The position numbers were made by a program, and so were the translations under genes. The notes below the pieces were generated by a model. It searched no databases and was not told where the DNA came from. It was given only the letters and a program-made list of their open reading frames with translations. A stretch of DNA of 64,000 nt, from positions 186,001-250,000 of the forward strand of contig JALQBC010000030.1 in the NCBI GenBank assembly GCA_023375675.1. The letters are read 5' to 3'. This stretch comes from Cytospora piceicola. Its lineage: Eukaryota > Ascomycota > Sordariomycetes > Diaporthales > Cytosporaceae. Shown one piece after another: positions 48,273 through 58,909 of this stretch. Position 1 is the first letter of the stretch. Each line of letters starts with the position of its first letter.

Positions 48273-48663
48273 ACCGAGAGCCTCAGAGGGGTGGCTTAGG
48301 TGGAGGGAGTAGAGGAGGCGTCCACCATCTCCCCGGCCCTCTTTGCCATGCTCCCCCTATCCCACCAGGAATCACCTGGTCCTTAACGGCGAGAAGCATG
48401 ACGAGGCTAGCTGGGCTCGATGCTGAGATCCCGGGCAGAGATGGAGCATTAACCCGGCGGGTCAAGACGGTGTTGCCTTCATCATCACCACCCAGGTCCA
48501 GCTTCTTAAAGATAGAGACAGGTATGTCGAGGATGTTGTCGAGGTCGTATAACAACTCGGCAAGCCTCGAGTGGCCTGACTCTTCCTCCTGTGGGACCTA
48601 GTAAGAACATGTTAGCTGTTTACTGCTCACTGTTAGCTACTTCGGTGCCTCGTCTAGAACTTA

Positions 48664-48779
48664 CCTTAGTCGCGCCCGCGTCAATCGCGATCGTGTCAAT
48701 GATGTCGCGCTCGCGTTATTCGCGCTCGCTTGAGTTGCGCGCGCTTTAGACGCGTTCACGTCAAGCGCGCCCGCCTTAA
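48664..48779. repeat. Cluster of imperfect GC-rich short repeats
   Basis: About 115 bp of imperfect units around TCGCGCTCGCG / TCAAGCGCGCCCGCC, spaced 12-20 bp. The left edge ACTTACCTTAGTCGCGCCCG is repeated 209 bp away as ACTTACCTTAGGCGCGCCCG (48,870-48,889). Confidence 0.6.
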
Positions 48780-49393
48780 GGCACTGTTTGGAGCCTACTG
48801 CAGTCTTGAAAGAACATGATAGATATTAGTTGTGAATTTCCAGGTAGATCTAATTGAATAGACACGACAACTTACCTTAGGCGCGCCCGACTTAAGCCAG
48901 ATCCTGAGGTCGAAGTGAGTTTCACTGCAGCCTTGGGATATAGCAGAGGGGGCTTTGTCGTTGACGGGTCTATCTTGCTTGGTGAAGGTGTCGTCGCCTT
49001 GCTTGGAATTGTCCTCCTGATGGGTGTGGCTGTCGGGAAAACAGGGGCGAAGAACTTCGACGGAGGAAGGGGTCGTTTTGTAGAGGCCTCTATGAAGAAG
49101 GCTGGCAATGGTGCATGCTTCGTAGTAATCGAGGGTGCCGCAGTAGAGGAGTCCACTCGTTGACTGTAGAACAACAAAGTCAACAAGCTTGAATGAGCAG
49201 TAGATGCTTTGGGCGAATATACTTCTAGGATGGCCTGGACATAAACCACCACTTGTTCTATAGCCGCCATTGTCATCGTTGCGTTGATGATTGGTAGTGA
49301 TAAGGTATCTCTCAGGACAATGATGATAGTAGTGGTGGTGGGGCACAGACGATCAACCTTGGAAGTGCTCGGTGCAGTGAGAAGAAATGACAT

Positions 49394-50266
49394 GAGATGT
49401 AGGCTGAAGATGTTTCCTAGGTACCTAGGTAGGTACTCAGCATTTATAGGTAGGTACCTTGGTACCTAGATCACCTGGAAGCTTCATTTCAATAGCGGTC
49501 AGCCCTAGCAGAACAAAGATTACATACAGAGAAGGTTGCAATATTTCTATTGAAAGTTTCAAGTATAATGCTGCCATTCATCCCTTAAAGGGCTTACTAT
49601 ATATAGGGATTGACAAGGGATTTTTACAGCAGTCGTATTTTTGCTGAAGTTGTTTTCTAAACAACAGCAGGCGAGGTGTTCACAGCCTTGGTATGCAGTA
49701 TAATACTGACACAATAAGCACACAAGGAGACTGCATCTTATAATTTTCAGACGAGATAATGAATGCTGCATGTTTTATATAAGTTGTTACTTATATACCA
49801 ATCACTGACCGGCCTGACTAGGCAGATACTAGTATTAGTTAGGCTCTCACGGTGATACATGGACCTGTGGATATTACAACAGACCTGTAGGTTATATACT
49901 TAGGCTTTCGTGTGTTGGTTGTGTCTATTCTCTAAGTTCGAGGCTATTATAAAGCCCGATCGGGCAACCTATCTATACCCTAAGGCCTGGTGGTTCTGCC
50001 GCTCGGCAGAACGGCGGGTCTCACGGCCTGCCTGATCAGGCCACCATTCCACAACTAGCATATATAAGCTCTAGACGGCTGTATTCAGATGTTGTCTCAC
50101 TCTAGTAGCTCCCGTCTATCTTCGTATGCTCCTCCCCTATGTCCAAGGCCTGCTTCGTAGGGCTACCAACATCGCTAAGTTGTATTCCCATGTGGCTCCC
50201 ATCACTGCCCTTTCGTTGCATCGAAGGATTGCCCGTACAAATGTTCTCCGTCTTGTTCTGGTAGAG
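49394..50266. other. Intergenic with a hairpin
   Basis: 873 bp. TAGGTACCTAGGTAGGTA-type short repeats lie at 49,417-49,470. A perfect 9-bp stem hairpin GTTCTGCCG-CT-CGGCAGAAC is at 49,993-50,012. No gene. Confidence 0.5.
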
Positions 50267-50963
50267 CTAAAATATATCATCAATGATGCTCTCAATCCAC
50301 ATCTCTAACTGCTTCCTTGAACTTATGGCTATTGGTAATCGCCGCCGAGCTGTATCGTGGTCTTTCGCGGCGCGGTATAGGTCAACAGTAGGAGGCTCGA
50401 TGGGGGATGGTGACAGAGTAGCTGGCGGCGGTTTTCCGGTAGGGTGTATGTTATAGTGAGCACAAAGACGGAGATCTGGGTCTCGAATTGACCGCCCACC
50501 TGTTGACCCCGACTGGAAGGAATCGCGGGTAAAAGTCGCCTCTGCACAGGCTGTAAGGCTCCAGTACGGCTGTTCAAGAGGGAGAACTGCGCCAGCACCC
50601 CGACAGCGTCGGAAAGGCCTCTGCTCATCCGAAGGAGAGATAACACACACACGTGCACGCTCATGGTGCTGGGCCTGAGGGGTTGCTGACATTGCACTCA
50701 CGTTCCGGAGTGGCTCCAGCTAGCCGCCTTAAGGATGTCGAACACCTGGGCACCTGCGGCCAGGCATCGTTGAACTCCTGAATGAAAGTGGTTTTGCAAT
50801 CCTTGGTGTTTCCGCTCTTCTTGCGAGAAGGGACAGTGATGTGATTGCCGCGCTGGATCAGTGAGCATTGCATGTAAAGCCACATACGCAAAGCCTGGCT
50901 GCCTGGGCGGCACTTCAGGTCTTTCAGTGGGTACCTAATTCCAATCTCACCGCATGTCTGCAC
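50267..50963 (-). CDS. Low-confidence hypothetical ORF pair
   Basis: Two overlapping minus-strand frames, 50963-50661 (starting MQTCGEIGIRYPLKDLKCRP, with SGNTKDCKTTFIQEFNDAWP) and 50701-50267 (ending MWIESIIDDIF). A GTGAGT donor near 50,702 would link them, but the nearest acceptor leaves an intron too short to be real. No domain is recognised. They could be exons of one decayed gene or chance ORFs. Confidence 0.2.
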
Positions 50964-51001
50964 ATGCAGGACCTGTTCACATGCTCTACGTGTTGGGAAC
51001 T

Positions 51002-51022
51002 AGCGCGGTAAATTACCGCGCT
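51002..51022. promoter_or_regulatory. Perfect 10-bp-arm palindrome upstream of the NLR start codon
   Basis: AGCGCGGTAA and its exact reverse complement TTACCGCGCT flank a single A, 213 bp before the ATG at 51235. The symmetry suits a dimeric transcription-factor site; no matching factor is claimed. Confidence 0.35.
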
Positions 51023-51237
51023 TTCCCACGATATAATACCGGGGGCCGCTGCGCCTTGCCCCTCCAAGCCACTCACGTGCCAATCGAGTACAAAATACAC
51101 GGATTTGTCCTATTTAAGCTATTGCTTACCACCTGGTCTTATATTGAGCGGCTGTGTCCTATGCATTTTGTTATTCAGCAGTTAGAAGCACTCGCACTAT
51201 TTCGTTCTTAGGACTCCCCACCCGATTGCCTATTATG

Positions 51238-51360
51238 CTGTTAGCGGCGATTAAGGAGGCCGAAACCTGTATAGGTTATAGTGTACGGTTTAGGCGTATT
51301 TTGATAATCTGGCCGGGATAGCTAAACTACCTATCTAAGCTATATCTCGGCTATAACGCT
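51238..51360 (+). repeat. Left terminal inverted repeat of the DDE transposon
   Basis: About 123 bp, matching the reverse complement of 55351-55472 with a dozen or so mostly transition differences. Confidence 0.9.
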
Positions 51361-51479
51361 ACTATTTTTAAAGCCTTTAACCTCGTTATTATCGTAAATC
51401 TTATAATATTTTATAGTGTTTAGGCGTATAGTTGATATAGGTGTTTATAGTAAAAACCTGACGGCGTAAAAGCGGTCCT

Positions 51480-52460
51480 GTATAACGGTTTTATTCGAAG
51501 GCGGTTTAACTAACCTCGAGATCGTTAAGATTATATAGTGTAATAACCGTACTATATAGAAGAATCGGTATAAATAGGATATTCGAAAAAGTCTAGATCT
51601 ATTAAGGGTTTTTAAGACTAGTCGTTTAAAGATTAAGCCGTACTTCGAAGAGGTTTATATCCTTTAGCCCTATCGATATTTTATATGTTAGCTAACGTAT
51701 ACTTAAGAAATTAAGGAATTCCTTACTTTAAAGCCGGATAACGACTTTTATAAAGTACGTGAATACCTTTTTTAAGACTACGACGTTATTATCGATATCT
51801 TTATAATCGGAAAGTATTTTAGAAAAATCGGTTAGTTTAATAAAAAGATAAAGTTAATCGCGGCTTAAAAAGACGAAGAATTTTATAAGAGATAAGTCGA
51901 GGAACTTTAAGCCTTATATAAACTATATTAGCTAATATACGTAGATAAATTTAGCTATAATAAATATAATAAGGTACGACGATATAGCTAGTTACCTTTA
52001 GGTATTATACTTAAAGGTAAAAGCCGGCTAGAAAAAGAGTAACGATATTACTTACTTCCGGCTATTACGATCGATAGGCTTCTCGATATTTTTATATACT
52101 TAGGGCAGATTAATATAAAAGGCTTTATAGGCTAAGTTAGATATCGTATACTACTTTAATATTAGCGGTTTTTTAAGCTTAAGTTAGTACTTATAATAAA
52201 TAACGCCTTATAGTATTATTATAAAGAACTTACTCTGTTATATAAGGAATTTAGTATAAAGCTAATATATCTTTTACTATATTCTTTAAATTTAAACTTT
52301 ATTAAGGCCTTTTTTAAAGACTTTAAGACTTTACTACGGCGGAGATATACTAGAGAGTATAATAACGACGTAAGCCTTAAAGAGTTCGTAGCTTTCTTAA
52401 AAGTTATCGCTTAAGAGGTTTCTTATAACGTAAAGGGTATTAAAGGGTATTTCTGTTAGG
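51480..52460 (+). pseudogene. Tc1/mariner-type DDE transposase remnant
   Basis: Reading the plus strand through stops gives a helix-turn-helix-like N-part (LRVFKTSRLKIKPYFEEVYI) and then the DDE domain. The first catalytic Asp lies in YVDKFSYNKYNKVRRY (Asp codon 51944). The second Asp position reads INNA (52199, Asp changed to Asn by G-to-A). The third block YSLNLNFIKAFFKDFK (52282-52330) equals the family's YSPDLNPIE box with Pro-to-Leu and Glu-to-Lys changes. Fungal Tc1/mariner transposases share this order and the RRY.WLPLGI block. All three catalytic positions but the first are mutated, so it is inactive. Confidence 0.8.
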
Positions 52461-55350
52461 TACGGGTTAATTTTAAGAGGTTTAACGAGGTAGTAATAGC
52501 TTTAAAGTAAGTATAGAAGGTAATATAGAAGGTTAGGTTAAAGTTTAGGTTTATAGGTTAGGTTTATAGGTTTAATAGATTTAATTTATATTAAACGGTA
52601 GAAAAACTATAACGAAAGTCTAAATATATATACTAAAGAAGAAATCTATAGTATTACTACTAAATCTTTTATTTATACCTTATAGTTAGCTTTTATAATT
52701 ATCTTTACTGCTTTTAGCCTGTTACTTACTTAAGTAACCTATAACTTTCTTATTTACCTTAACTACTACTTATACTATTATTATTACTCTTTTTCGTTAC
52801 CTTAGCTTAAGGTTACTTTATCGTTTTATAATAGTAGCGACGACGACGGTAAGCCTAATTATATAATAATTTAAGACTTTAATAGCTAAGACTTTAGCAG
52901 ATCGATATCGTTAAACGACCTACTATCGTTAAATATCTCGAGATATTTAGCCGGGCTAGGTATACGATCGTTTTTTAATAATAAGTTTATAGGCGGCGAC
53001 GAAAGTATTTCTTTTTATTTATATACTTTTTAGCTTACCGGAGATAACTAACGTATTATTAGATCTATTTAAAGAGGCTTAAGGCCGTACTCGTTACCGA
53101 CGATAGCTTTATTCCTATCTTCTTCGATAACTTAGTTATTTTTAACCTTTTTTTTTTTACGTTTCTGTTTCCGTTTATCTCGTTACCGTTAAGTTATAAT
53201 ACCTTCTTATTTCTTTATAAACGGCTTTATATACGCCTTTATTAGCTTATATACCTAGTTAGGTATACCTTATCGCTAGAACTATTTATTTTTTAGGTCT
53301 TTAATAAATATTACTAATATATTAGCGTTTTTAACTATTTTTAAAGCCTTTACTTTTTTTTCGTTATTTAATCTCGTGTTATTAGTTTAACGTATTAAAA
53401 ACGCGTTTCCGAACTTTATAAGTAGTTTATTATAAGGTATATTATGTAAGATCGGCGGCGAGGAATTAAAAAGTAGTACTTTTATTATTTTTAGTATTTT
53501 AGGTTTTTTAACGGTTAGTATACTTATCTACGAGGCTTCCGATAGTAATACTTTAATTAACGTAGCTATAAGTTATAGCTATAGCTATATCGCCGGTACC
53601 TTTCTTTTAGCTTTTACTAACGCCTTTTTTATCGCTATAATTTTTATTAGTAGATAAAACGATATATTACTTAAGCCGGAAGGTATACCGGAAGGTATAT
53701 TAAACTATATCTTACCGATACCGGGTATTTCAGGTATTTTAAATATCTTAGGTATAGCTTAAAGGCCTATCGTATCTGTAAGTAAAAGCTATTTATTTAT
53801 CTACGCCGGCGATAACGTTAGATTAGGCTAGGTTATTAATACTACTGTAGGTAAGTTCTTTTTTATATTTGCTACTGTTAACCTTTTTACGAAGCTTTTA
53901 CGTTCTTGTCGCGTTTATAGACGGTTTTCTGCTTTAGATATTATAAGGTATAGCGGTATCGTAGCTATATAGAGGCTTTATTTAATATACTTTACTTAGC
54001 TATTTAAATTTAAAGGAAGTAGGTGTAAATATATACCGGTTTTCTTTTATAGCTAATATTAAATATACGACGACTTATTACGGTTAAGGTACTTCGCTTT
54101 TTTATATACCTAATTATTAGTTAGAATCGCTTAAACGTTTTTCCGAGCTTTTTCTTTTTTATTAGCGGCTTTATTTATATAGTAAGTATACGATATAGCC
54201 TTCTTCTGCTATAAAGGCCGGCTTTTTATATTATAGGCCGGCAGGTAGGCTAAGCTAAAGATAAAGATAAGCTATAGTAACGGCGGTATTTATAGCCGAT
54301 ATTTAAAGGTTACGGTTAGTTTATATAGCGGTTTATATATAGTTTAGGTACTAATAAGATTTATAATAGAAATAGTACTAAAATTAGGCTTCGGGCTACT
54401 CGAAATAATATCTTTACTTTATACGAATTCCCTTTTAACTCCTTTAGTCGTAGTAATAAAAGCGTATATAAAGGACAGCGTCTTATTACGCCCGATTATT
54501 ACGATGTTTAGCTAAGCTTTTAAGCTATTAGCTATAGTTTAGAATAGCCTTTCGATTTCGAACCTTCTTAATAGGCTGTTTATATATATATAATTATAGT
54601 ACGGCTACGAGTATAGCTATAGTATTTAAAGGGTTTACTAGCTTTTTAAAAGAAATTTAAGGTTTAAAACTACGGCTATATAAAGCTTTACGGCCGCGGC
54701 TTATAGTAGTAATAATAATAACGGCGGTAGCGGTAACTAAAATAGAGAAGAAGTAAACAGGTTAAAAGTATTAGTAAAACTTTCGGGAGTATTAGACTAC
54801 TAGTTAAATTACGTTTTTAAGCTCGGCTACTACTTTAGCTATATCTCGGCTTTATTTTATAATGCTTATTCTTTCGTTTAGGCTTTAGTTATAGCCGGCG
54901 AGGTTATTACGACTTTTTTTTTCCTGTTTATACTATACTTTATACGTATTGTAAGGCCGAAGGTTTTTTTTATAGTAGTAGCTTTAGTAGCTGTTTTTCT
55001 TATCGGCTTAGTAGTAGGCCGGGTAGCTTAATAGGCCGGAACTGCCGAGGCTTTTGTTATTACTTTTATCGCTTTTAATAGCGTTTTTAAAGGCTTCGAT
55101 TTCGTTTTTTTAAGCGTTATATTAAAGTCGATTAGACGACTAAATAGTCGCGAGGTTTTACGTATACGCCGGAGTAACGGTTTAAAGGCTAATATCGAGC
55201 TTAGTTTATAATAGCGGTTAAGTTTAAGCTTCGAGTACGTTTATAGCTAACTTACCTGTTAGATTGTTTAAGATATAGGTAGTAGCTGTTTCTTCGGAAG
55301 ATTTATTTATAATTACGTTTAAACACTATAGATATATTACGATATATACG
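52461..55350 (-). other. Second, unexplained half of the DDE transposon
   Basis: 2.9 kb between the transposase and the right inverted repeat. On the minus strand, from about 55,248 to 54,880, one frame stays nearly free of stops despite RIP and reads basic, Lys/Thr/Ala-rich low-complexity protein (RKTSRLFSRLIDFN; KTATKATTIKKTFG). This suggests a second gene facing the transposase. Typical fungal Tc1/mariner elements are under 2 kb and lack such a partner. Confidence 0.45.
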
Positions 55351-55472
55351 GCGTTGTAGCCGAGATATAGCCTAGATAGGTGGTTTGGCTATCCCGGCTA
55401 GATTATTAAAATACGCCTAGACTGTGCACTATAACCTATACAGGTTTCGGCCTCCTTGATCGCCGCTGACAG
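55351..55472 (-). repeat. Right terminal inverted repeat of the DDE transposon
   Basis: About 122 bp, ending CCTTGATCGCCGCTGACAG, then the TG duplication. Less RIP-altered than the left end. Confidence 0.9.
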
Positions 55473-58424
55473 TGGGTACTCATAATCGAGATGTCAATAT
55501 ACTACCCTCTCTGTGGAAGAAAGCTAAGAGAAAATTCGATGCGTCGCACCCGAAGGCAAATTCTCGATTTTTGACGCATACGGGAACCCCAAAAAATGTC
55601 ATGAAATATCTTAAACACAGTAAAGACCACTCCGTTATGAAGTCGAAAAGGTGGAGGCCGTTACTCGCGCGGCTGGAAGTGATTGCTGAGATTGGAGATA
55701 TGGCCATGAAGGCTGCTCCCGAAAGTGTGGGCCTGGTGTGGACTGGATTTAAATTCGTTTTCGATGTGAGTGTCTCAAGCAACCAACATGATCCGTTTTG
55801 ATGCTGATATCAGTCTTTCTAGATTATTCTGCTCAACAGCCGAACGTGTGGTGCTCTTGTCGACGCGGTTGACATCTTCTCGGAAGTGGTGCTGATGTGC
55901 CAAATCTACGGCAAGCACTACTTAAGCACGGGTCAACAAGATCCACTGATCAAGGAGAGGGTCTTGGAACGAATTCCGGAGGCACTTTCGACTGTGTTGG
56001 AGTTCTCATATTTGGTCCAGAAATTTTACGAACACCGTCGCAGTAAGCCATCAATTCCCCCACAGAACCCGGCCCGGGCTTATTCCCAGCTGACTAGGAG
56101 TATCAAGCTGGACCCCTTCGGAATCTCTTTACTGGCAGAGGTGTCAAGCTACAGGACACGATACAGAGATCCAAGACTGAGTGTGAAGCGTTGAGAAACC
56201 TTGATGACGCCGTCTTCAAAGAAGTATTCAGAAACGAGAGCAAGCGGATCCAAAAGGTCATGCAAGATCTTTCGATTTCCCTCGATTCTAAGATCGATCA
56301 TTTGAATGCAGAGCTCATGAAACTGAAAGAGCAAGGTGATGAAACCAAGGTCATTGAGGAGATCAAACGCAACAACGAGTGGTTTCAAAGTGGTCAGATC
56401 GCTGGCCAGAACATCCCCCGTGACCGACATGCTGACAACATCGCCACGCGGTACCCGAAGTCCTGCGAATGGATCTTTGGGAAAAGAGTCACAGAGTACC
56501 AAACCTGGATCGAGGGTGACCTGGAAGTGGTGCCCAAAAGCCGGCAAGGCAAGTCGTCAAACCTTCGCATGCTCTGGCTTCACGGCAATAGTGGCGTGGG
56601 GAAGTCAATACTGGTTTCAACCATCATATCCGAGCTCCAGGACAGGGAAAAGCACTTGGTGGTGTATTTCTTTTGCAAGCTCGGGGATGAATGGTCGCAG
56701 AATGGTTCCCGAATCATGCTTCACTTATGCGCGCAATTGTTCCGGAAGGGAAGCGAGCGCAATCTCGATATACAGCGGGAATTCAACGAAGTAATGAACG
56801 AAATGCGTGAAGACTTGTCAGATTCTGGCAAGGAGGGTGCTTCAAACATTCCCATCACTACAACAAAATCACTCTTTCAGAAGTTAGCCAATACTCTTCG
56901 CAAACCCATTACCATCGCCGTGGACGGATTGGATGAGTGTGTTGACTACGTCGACTCAGGATTCCTCAATGCGTTGACGGTACTTGCACGATCAAATCCA
57001 AGCATTCGCGTGCTGGTTTCCAGTCGTAATTCTCCTGACCTGAAGGATTGGAAGGAGGGCGGGGCCCCGCCGAGCATTTTGATCGATCAGTCGAAGACAG
57101 AGAACGATATTCGAGCATACGTGACTGCAAAGATCAAGACTCAAAATATCAAAGCTAACTGGGTTGTTGATGAGATAGTCAGTAGGTCGGAGGGTAGATT
57201 CAGGTGTGAGTAAGCCTATTTTGAAACTTTGCATACTATCTCACAGAAACTGCAGTTGCCAGAATGGCCACCAACGGGCTACAATCATCCGCTGCGGGGG
57301 TTCGCAACTTGAACAGAAGGATGAAGGACCTACCCAACACAACAAACAACCTATATATTCAAAAATTTGGTCTCCTGAAGAACGATAGCCAAGAAGTGTT
57401 GGTTACAGTGCTGCGCTGGCTGATCTGTAGAGGTGATCGGATCCAACTTTTACCTATTGCAGATGAGCTAGCACAGAAGTACGGTCCCGAGGAATCCAGC
57501 AACAACAGGACTTCAGAGTTTCCGAGCTTGAAAGATGTTGCTAAACGCCTCACGGAAATAGGCCGTGACTTTGTGAGAGTGACAGACAAGACAGTGCAGC
57601 TGGATCACAATTCCGTTCGGGACTTCATAGAATTCACCAGCCAAGAAAGCCAAGCTGCGGGCAACATACGCTCCATTCGCGGCAGAAGGGATCCAGCTGG
57701 CATTCTAACACAAGCATCTGGAAAGGAAGGAAAGCTGATTATGGCGGAGTACATGCTCCAGACGATAAACTCAGTAAAATTCCAGGAGGAATTCATCCTG
57801 CTCGACAAGCACAAGAGCAACTCCAAGGCGAAAGGATCGAGCATGTCACCGGCATCGAAAGTGCAGCATATGAGATATGAGATTTATGGTTGGTGTAAGC
57901 ATCTGAGAGACGCTGAAGCCGCCTGGACGACCGGTCAACGCGAATTGGAAGATCGTTGGGAAGCGCTGTATAAGCTGGCAGAACGATTTCTGTCGCAGGA
58001 TAGCCAAGTCTACCAAGACTGGTTGATTCGGAGGAACAAGCTTCAAGAACCAGTCAAGACTCTCGACCCTCCTCTCTATACGGCTGCTCGATATGGATTG
58101 GAAGGCCTCATCAAACGATACCTCGACCAAGGAGCTGACGTAAATCTCAAGAACTGGTACCAGGTATTTGAAGAGCACCTTGATATTATCAGACCCTCTC
58201 TAACGCCAGAATAGAATACCCCACTTCACCGAGTTTGCATGCACAAAGATACCTACTGCGGGTCAGCTGGCCTTACTGTCCTTCTCGAAAATGGTGCTAG
58301 GGTAAATGAGCAGAACAAAGTTGGACAGACCCCTCTCCTAGTAGCCTTCCAGAACGAAGTCAGCAAAGGCGTCACAAGACCTATCAAGAATTTGCTGGAC
58401 CACGGAGCAGATGCAACCATCCCT

Positions 58425-58909
58425 CTGTCATCGGCGATCAAGGGCTCCGAAACCTACACGGGTTATGGTGCACGGTCCAAGCGTGTTTTAGTCTAGAACT
58501 TACCTTTCTAACTAATTTACGACCTAAATCTAAGTCTGATTTGAAAACTAAGATAATATTTTCAATCGTCTCGTCGAGAGCTATATATCCATATAGAATA
58601 CTAGACCTAATAGCGAGGTTTCAAAATCCCGAAATCTTAAGGTAGGTAACTTATCGATCATGTTTTATCGGTTGATTGATCTCATCTTAAGCCCTACGAT
58701 TTCGAGATTTTAAAACCTTACTTTTAGGTCTGGTATTATATATAGATATATAGCTCTCGACGAGACGATTCTATCAATAGTTCTAATTTTTTATTACGGC
58801 CTGAATTAATCACACAATTGACTATAGAAGGTTTCAAACGTCGCAAAACAAGCCTGGACCGTGCACCATAACCCGTGCAGGTTTCGGAGCCCTTGATCGC
58901 CGATGACAG
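58425..58909. mobile_element. MITE A (485 bp), deletion relative of the DDE transposon
   Basis: Inverted ends CTGTCATCGGCGATCAAGGG... of about 58 bp, flanked by CT on both sides (58423-58424, 58910-58911). The ends share CTGTCA, CGGCGATCAAGG, CCGAAACCT and GGTTAT.GTGCAC with the 4.2 kb element. Deleting it with one CT restores an unbroken ankyrin reading frame (ADATIP, then DKWQRSCLHYAARSHN), which fixes the borders to the base. It also contains a longer imperfect internal inverted repeat (around 58,560-58,620 versus 58,700-58,770). Confidence 0.9.

Larger units (their letters stand above)
47669..49393 (-). pseudogene. Degenerate multi-exon hypothetical gene containing a minisatellite
   Basis: Several coding-like pieces lie in order on the minus strand. 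The first, 49393-48876, is a Ser/Thr/Pro-rich ORF ending at a GTAAGT donor. Next come an Ala-rich piece (48,779-48,664, ending at another GTAAGT) and a well-formed piece starting near 48,602 (AELLYDLDNILDIPVSIFKK, then LPGISASSPASLVMLLAVKD). The last is a terminal piece (LGAETVCQEILLDFNDGWVG, ending SEYYDLPSSSPPNNIVNKD, stop at 47,669). Between the last two the sequence is expanded by 61-bp repeats whose length breaks frame. The obvious splice between the first two pieces runs into a stop. It may be a gene broken by repeat growth or several unrelated ORFs. No family recognised. Confidence 0.3.
51238..55472 (+). mobile_element. Tc1/mariner-like DDE DNA transposon with 122-bp TIRs, RIP-mutated
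   Basis: 4,235 bp bounded by inverted repeats of about 122 bp: left 51238-51360, right 55351-55472. Both ends read CTGT[C/T]AGCGGCGAT[C/T]AAGG from outside in. A TG dinucleotide borders both ends (51236-51237, 55473-55474), and removing the element plus one TG rejoins the NLR start codon to its second codon. The interior is AT-rich with stops in all frames. A decayed transposase lies in the left third. The ends match those of the 485-bp MITE at 58425-58909, making this the probable autonomous parent type. Confidence 0.9.

Noticed and set aside
49940..50060. tRNA gene in the GC-rich hairpin region
   Set aside because: No A/B-box consensus or cloverleaf could be drawn.
55472..55801. Reading the NLR start as a GTG at 55472
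   Set aside because: That GTG is the last base of the transposon plus the duplicated TG; the native ATG is at 51235.
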